A DNA stretch of 64,000 bases from positions 1 through 64,000 of the forward strand of contig NZ_JBPZGZ010000006.1 in NCBI RefSeq assembly GCF_051857475.1. Reading direction: 5' to 3'. The stretch is from Pelomonas sp051857475 (GTDB lineage: Bacteria > Pseudomonadota > Gammaproteobacteria > Burkholderiales > Burkholderiaceae_C). Below the pieces are notes generated by a model that was given only the letters and a program-made list of their open reading frames with translations, had not been told where the DNA came from and ran no database searches. Positions 62,460 to 64,000 of the stretch are shown here, piece by piece; position 1 is the first letter of the stretch; every line of letters starts with the position of its first letter. A program made the position numbers and the translations under genes.

Positions 62460-64000
62460 ATGCTGCGTCGCGTCCTGCTGTCATTGGCGCTGGGCTTGGC
62501 CCTGCCGCTGCAGGCGGCCGAGCTGGTGCTGCGCTATGCCCAACCCGCGCCGGACACGGCCCAGGGTTGGGAGCAGCAGGCCCTGCCCATCGGCAACGGC
62601 CGGCTGGGTGCCATGCTGTTTGGCCAGGTCACGCGTGACCGGCTGCAGTTCAACGACATCACGCTGTGGACGGGCGACACCCAGGCCATGGGCGCCTACC
62701 AGCCTTTTGGTGATGTGGTGCTGGAACTGGATGACGACGCGCCGGTGAGCGACTACCGCCGCGAGCTGGACATCGCGCATGCCATCAACCGTCTCAGCTA
62801 CACACAGGCCGGCGTGCGCTTCGCCCGCGAAGCCCTTGCCAGCCATCCGGCTCAGGTCGTCGCCTGGCGGCTGACGGCCGACCAGCCCGGCCGCTACAAC
62901 GGTCGCATTGCGCTGACCGACAGGCATGGCGCGGCCCTCTCCGCCGCCAACCAGACACTGACCGCCGTGGGCTCGCTGTCCAACGGTCTCACCTACGCCA
63001 GCCAGTTGCGCGTGGTCAACGAAGGCGGCAGCGTCGCCATCGACGGCAACACCCTGGTCTTTCGCGGCTGCCATGCCCTGACCCTCATCCTCGGCGCCGG
63101 CACCAGCTTTGCCGATGGCCAGCCACCGCTGCCACGCGTCCAGACTCAGGTTACTGCCGCCAAGCCTTGGTCGAAGCTTCGCGAGGATCACGAACGCGAT
63201 GTCGCCCGGCTGCTTGGTCGCGTGCAGCTCAACCTCGGCAGCACGCCGCCCCAGCGCCGCGCGTTGACGACCGATGCACGCTTGGTCGCCTACACCACGG
63301 ACGGCGGCGACCCCGAGCTGGAGGCCCTCTACTTCCAGTTCGGCCGCTACCTGCTCGTCAGCAGCTCGCGCGACTCCCTGCCCGCCAATCTGCAGGGCCT
63401 GTGGAACGACAGCCTGACCCCGCCGTGGAACAGCGACTACCACTCCAACATCAATCTGCAGATGAACTATTGGCCGGCCGAGGTGACCCACCTCGCCGAG
63501 GCCGCGCGGCCCCTGCACCGCTTTGTGCAGCGCCTGATTCCCGAGTGGCGCAAGCCCATCGCCGAACGCGCGGCCCAGGCCTTGAAGGACCCGAAGTCGC
63601 TGCCACCCGAGACCCCACCCTGGGACAACTCCGTCCAGCCGCCCATCGAGACCTTCCTGACCCGGGACGGCCAACCTGTGCGCGGCTGGACGCTGCGCAC
63701 CGAGACCAATCCCTTTGGCGCCATGGGCTATCTGTGGAACATGACGGGCAATGCCTGGTATGCGCGCCACTTCTGGGAGCACTACGCCTACACCCAGGAC
63801 AAGGCCTGGCTGCGCGACACCGCTTGGCCGGTGCTGAAGGAAGTGGGCGAGTTCTGGGAAGACCGGCTCAAGGAGACGCCCGACGGCAGGCTGGATGCGC
63901 CCAATGGCTGGTCGCCCGAGCATGGGCCCATCCAGGATGGCGTGGCCTATGACCAGCAGATCCTGTGGGACCACTTCGACAACCTGGCCCAGGCCGCGGC
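62460..64000 (+). CDS. GH95 alpha-L-fucosidase/alpha-L-galactosidase-like enzyme, cut by window end
   Basis: Open from an ATG at 62460 to the window end, so 513 residues are visible and the C-terminus is missing. Signal peptide MLRRVLLSLALGLALPLQA. GH95 core motifs: QQALPIGNGRLGAMLFG, NDITLWTGD, and SLPANLQGLWNDS with PPWNSDYHSNINLQMNYWP before ETNPFGAMG. GH95 enzymes are inverting fucosidases or L-galactosidases acting on xyloglucan F side chains. It lies five bases after GH35 in the TonB receptor operon. Confidence 0.93.
   Translation, partial: MLRRVLLSLALGLALPLQAAELVLRYAQPAPDTAQGWEQQALPIGNGRLGAMLFGQVTRDRLQFNDITLWTGDTQAMGAYQPFGDVVLELDDDAPVSDYRRELDIAHAINRLSYTQAGVRFAREALASHPAQVVAWRLTADQPGRYNGRIALTDRHGAALSAANQTLTAVGSLSNGLTYASQLRVVNEGGSVAIDGNTLVFRGCHALTLILGAGTSFADGQPPLPRVQTQVTAAKPWSKLREDHERDVARLLGRVQLNLGSTPPQRRALTTDARLVAYTTDGGDPELEALYFQFGRYLLVSSSRDSLPANLQGLWNDSLTPPWNSDYHSNINLQMNYWPAEVTHLAEAARPLHRFVQRLIPEWRKPIAERAAQALKDPKSLPPETPPWDNSVQPPIETFLTRDGQPVRGWTLRTETNPFGAMGYLWNMTGNAWYARHFWEHYAYTQDKAWLRDTAWPVLKEVGEFWEDRLKETPDGRLDAPNGWSPEHGPIQDGVAYDQQILWDHFDNLAQAA

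Overview
The window is high-GC DNA with tightly packed genes, ATGA and TGATG overlaps, TonB-dependent receptors of the Caulobacter/Xanthomonas type, a PEP-CTERM protein, a 1,600-residue NAD-glutamate dehydrogenase and a 2-aminobenzoyl-CoA pathway. This fits a saprophytic or rhizosphere member of the Burkholderiales, in the Roseateles/Mitsuaria/Pelomonas area. The placement is an inference from gene content, not a database result.

Layout. (1) 1-6014: the 3' end of an IS30-family transposase, an intergenic stretch, a large NAD-GDH (-) and a small PAS-domain protein (+). (2) 6033-23933: a divergent carbohydrate locus. The minus arm runs TonB receptor, periplasmic amidohydrolase, GH36-like protein, GH27 protein, a ricin-lectin/DUF4874/DUF4832 protein, and two spherulin-4 (GH135-like) proteins. 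The plus arm runs DMT transporter, KbaZ/AgaZ, AgaS, an AgaK-like kinase and a DeoR-type AgaR-like regulator. Repeated TTTCG/CTTTCG words lie between the arms and before the regulator. I read this as a utilisation locus for an alpha-linked galactose/galactosamine polymer. The best candidate is fungal galactosaminogalactan, with Pel-type exopolysaccharide as the alternative. This is the most novel system in the window.

(3) 23945-27754: a low-GC orphan gene, a LysR regulator divergent from a frameshifted MFS transporter, and a royal-jelly-family beta-propeller protein. (4) 27732-40859 (-): a catabolic operon for 2-aminobenzoate (anthranilate) by the CoA-dependent aerobic route. It contains the bifunctional monooxygenase/reductase, an SDR, a MarR regulator, a crotonase, an acyl-CoA dehydrogenase, a CoA ligase, a Liv-type ABC importer, a thioesterase and a RidA protein. 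A 0.55-kb inverted-repeat element lies between the importer's binding protein and its permeases.

(5) 40940-64000: a second divergent carbohydrate locus that looks like xyloglucan utilisation. The minus operon runs flavin-dependent halogenase-like protein, cytoplasmic GH31 alpha-xylosidase, two GH2 enzymes, a GH9 enzyme, an AmpG-like MFS transporter and a CE4-like deacetylase. The plus operon is ROK-type XylR, XylB, XylA, then a TonB receptor, GH35 and a GH95 that runs off the window. Outer-membrane receptors would import oligosaccharides, periplasmic enzymes trim side chains, the MFS transporter takes up the core, and GH31 releases xylose for XylA/XylB.

No tRNA, rRNA or CRISPR array was seen.
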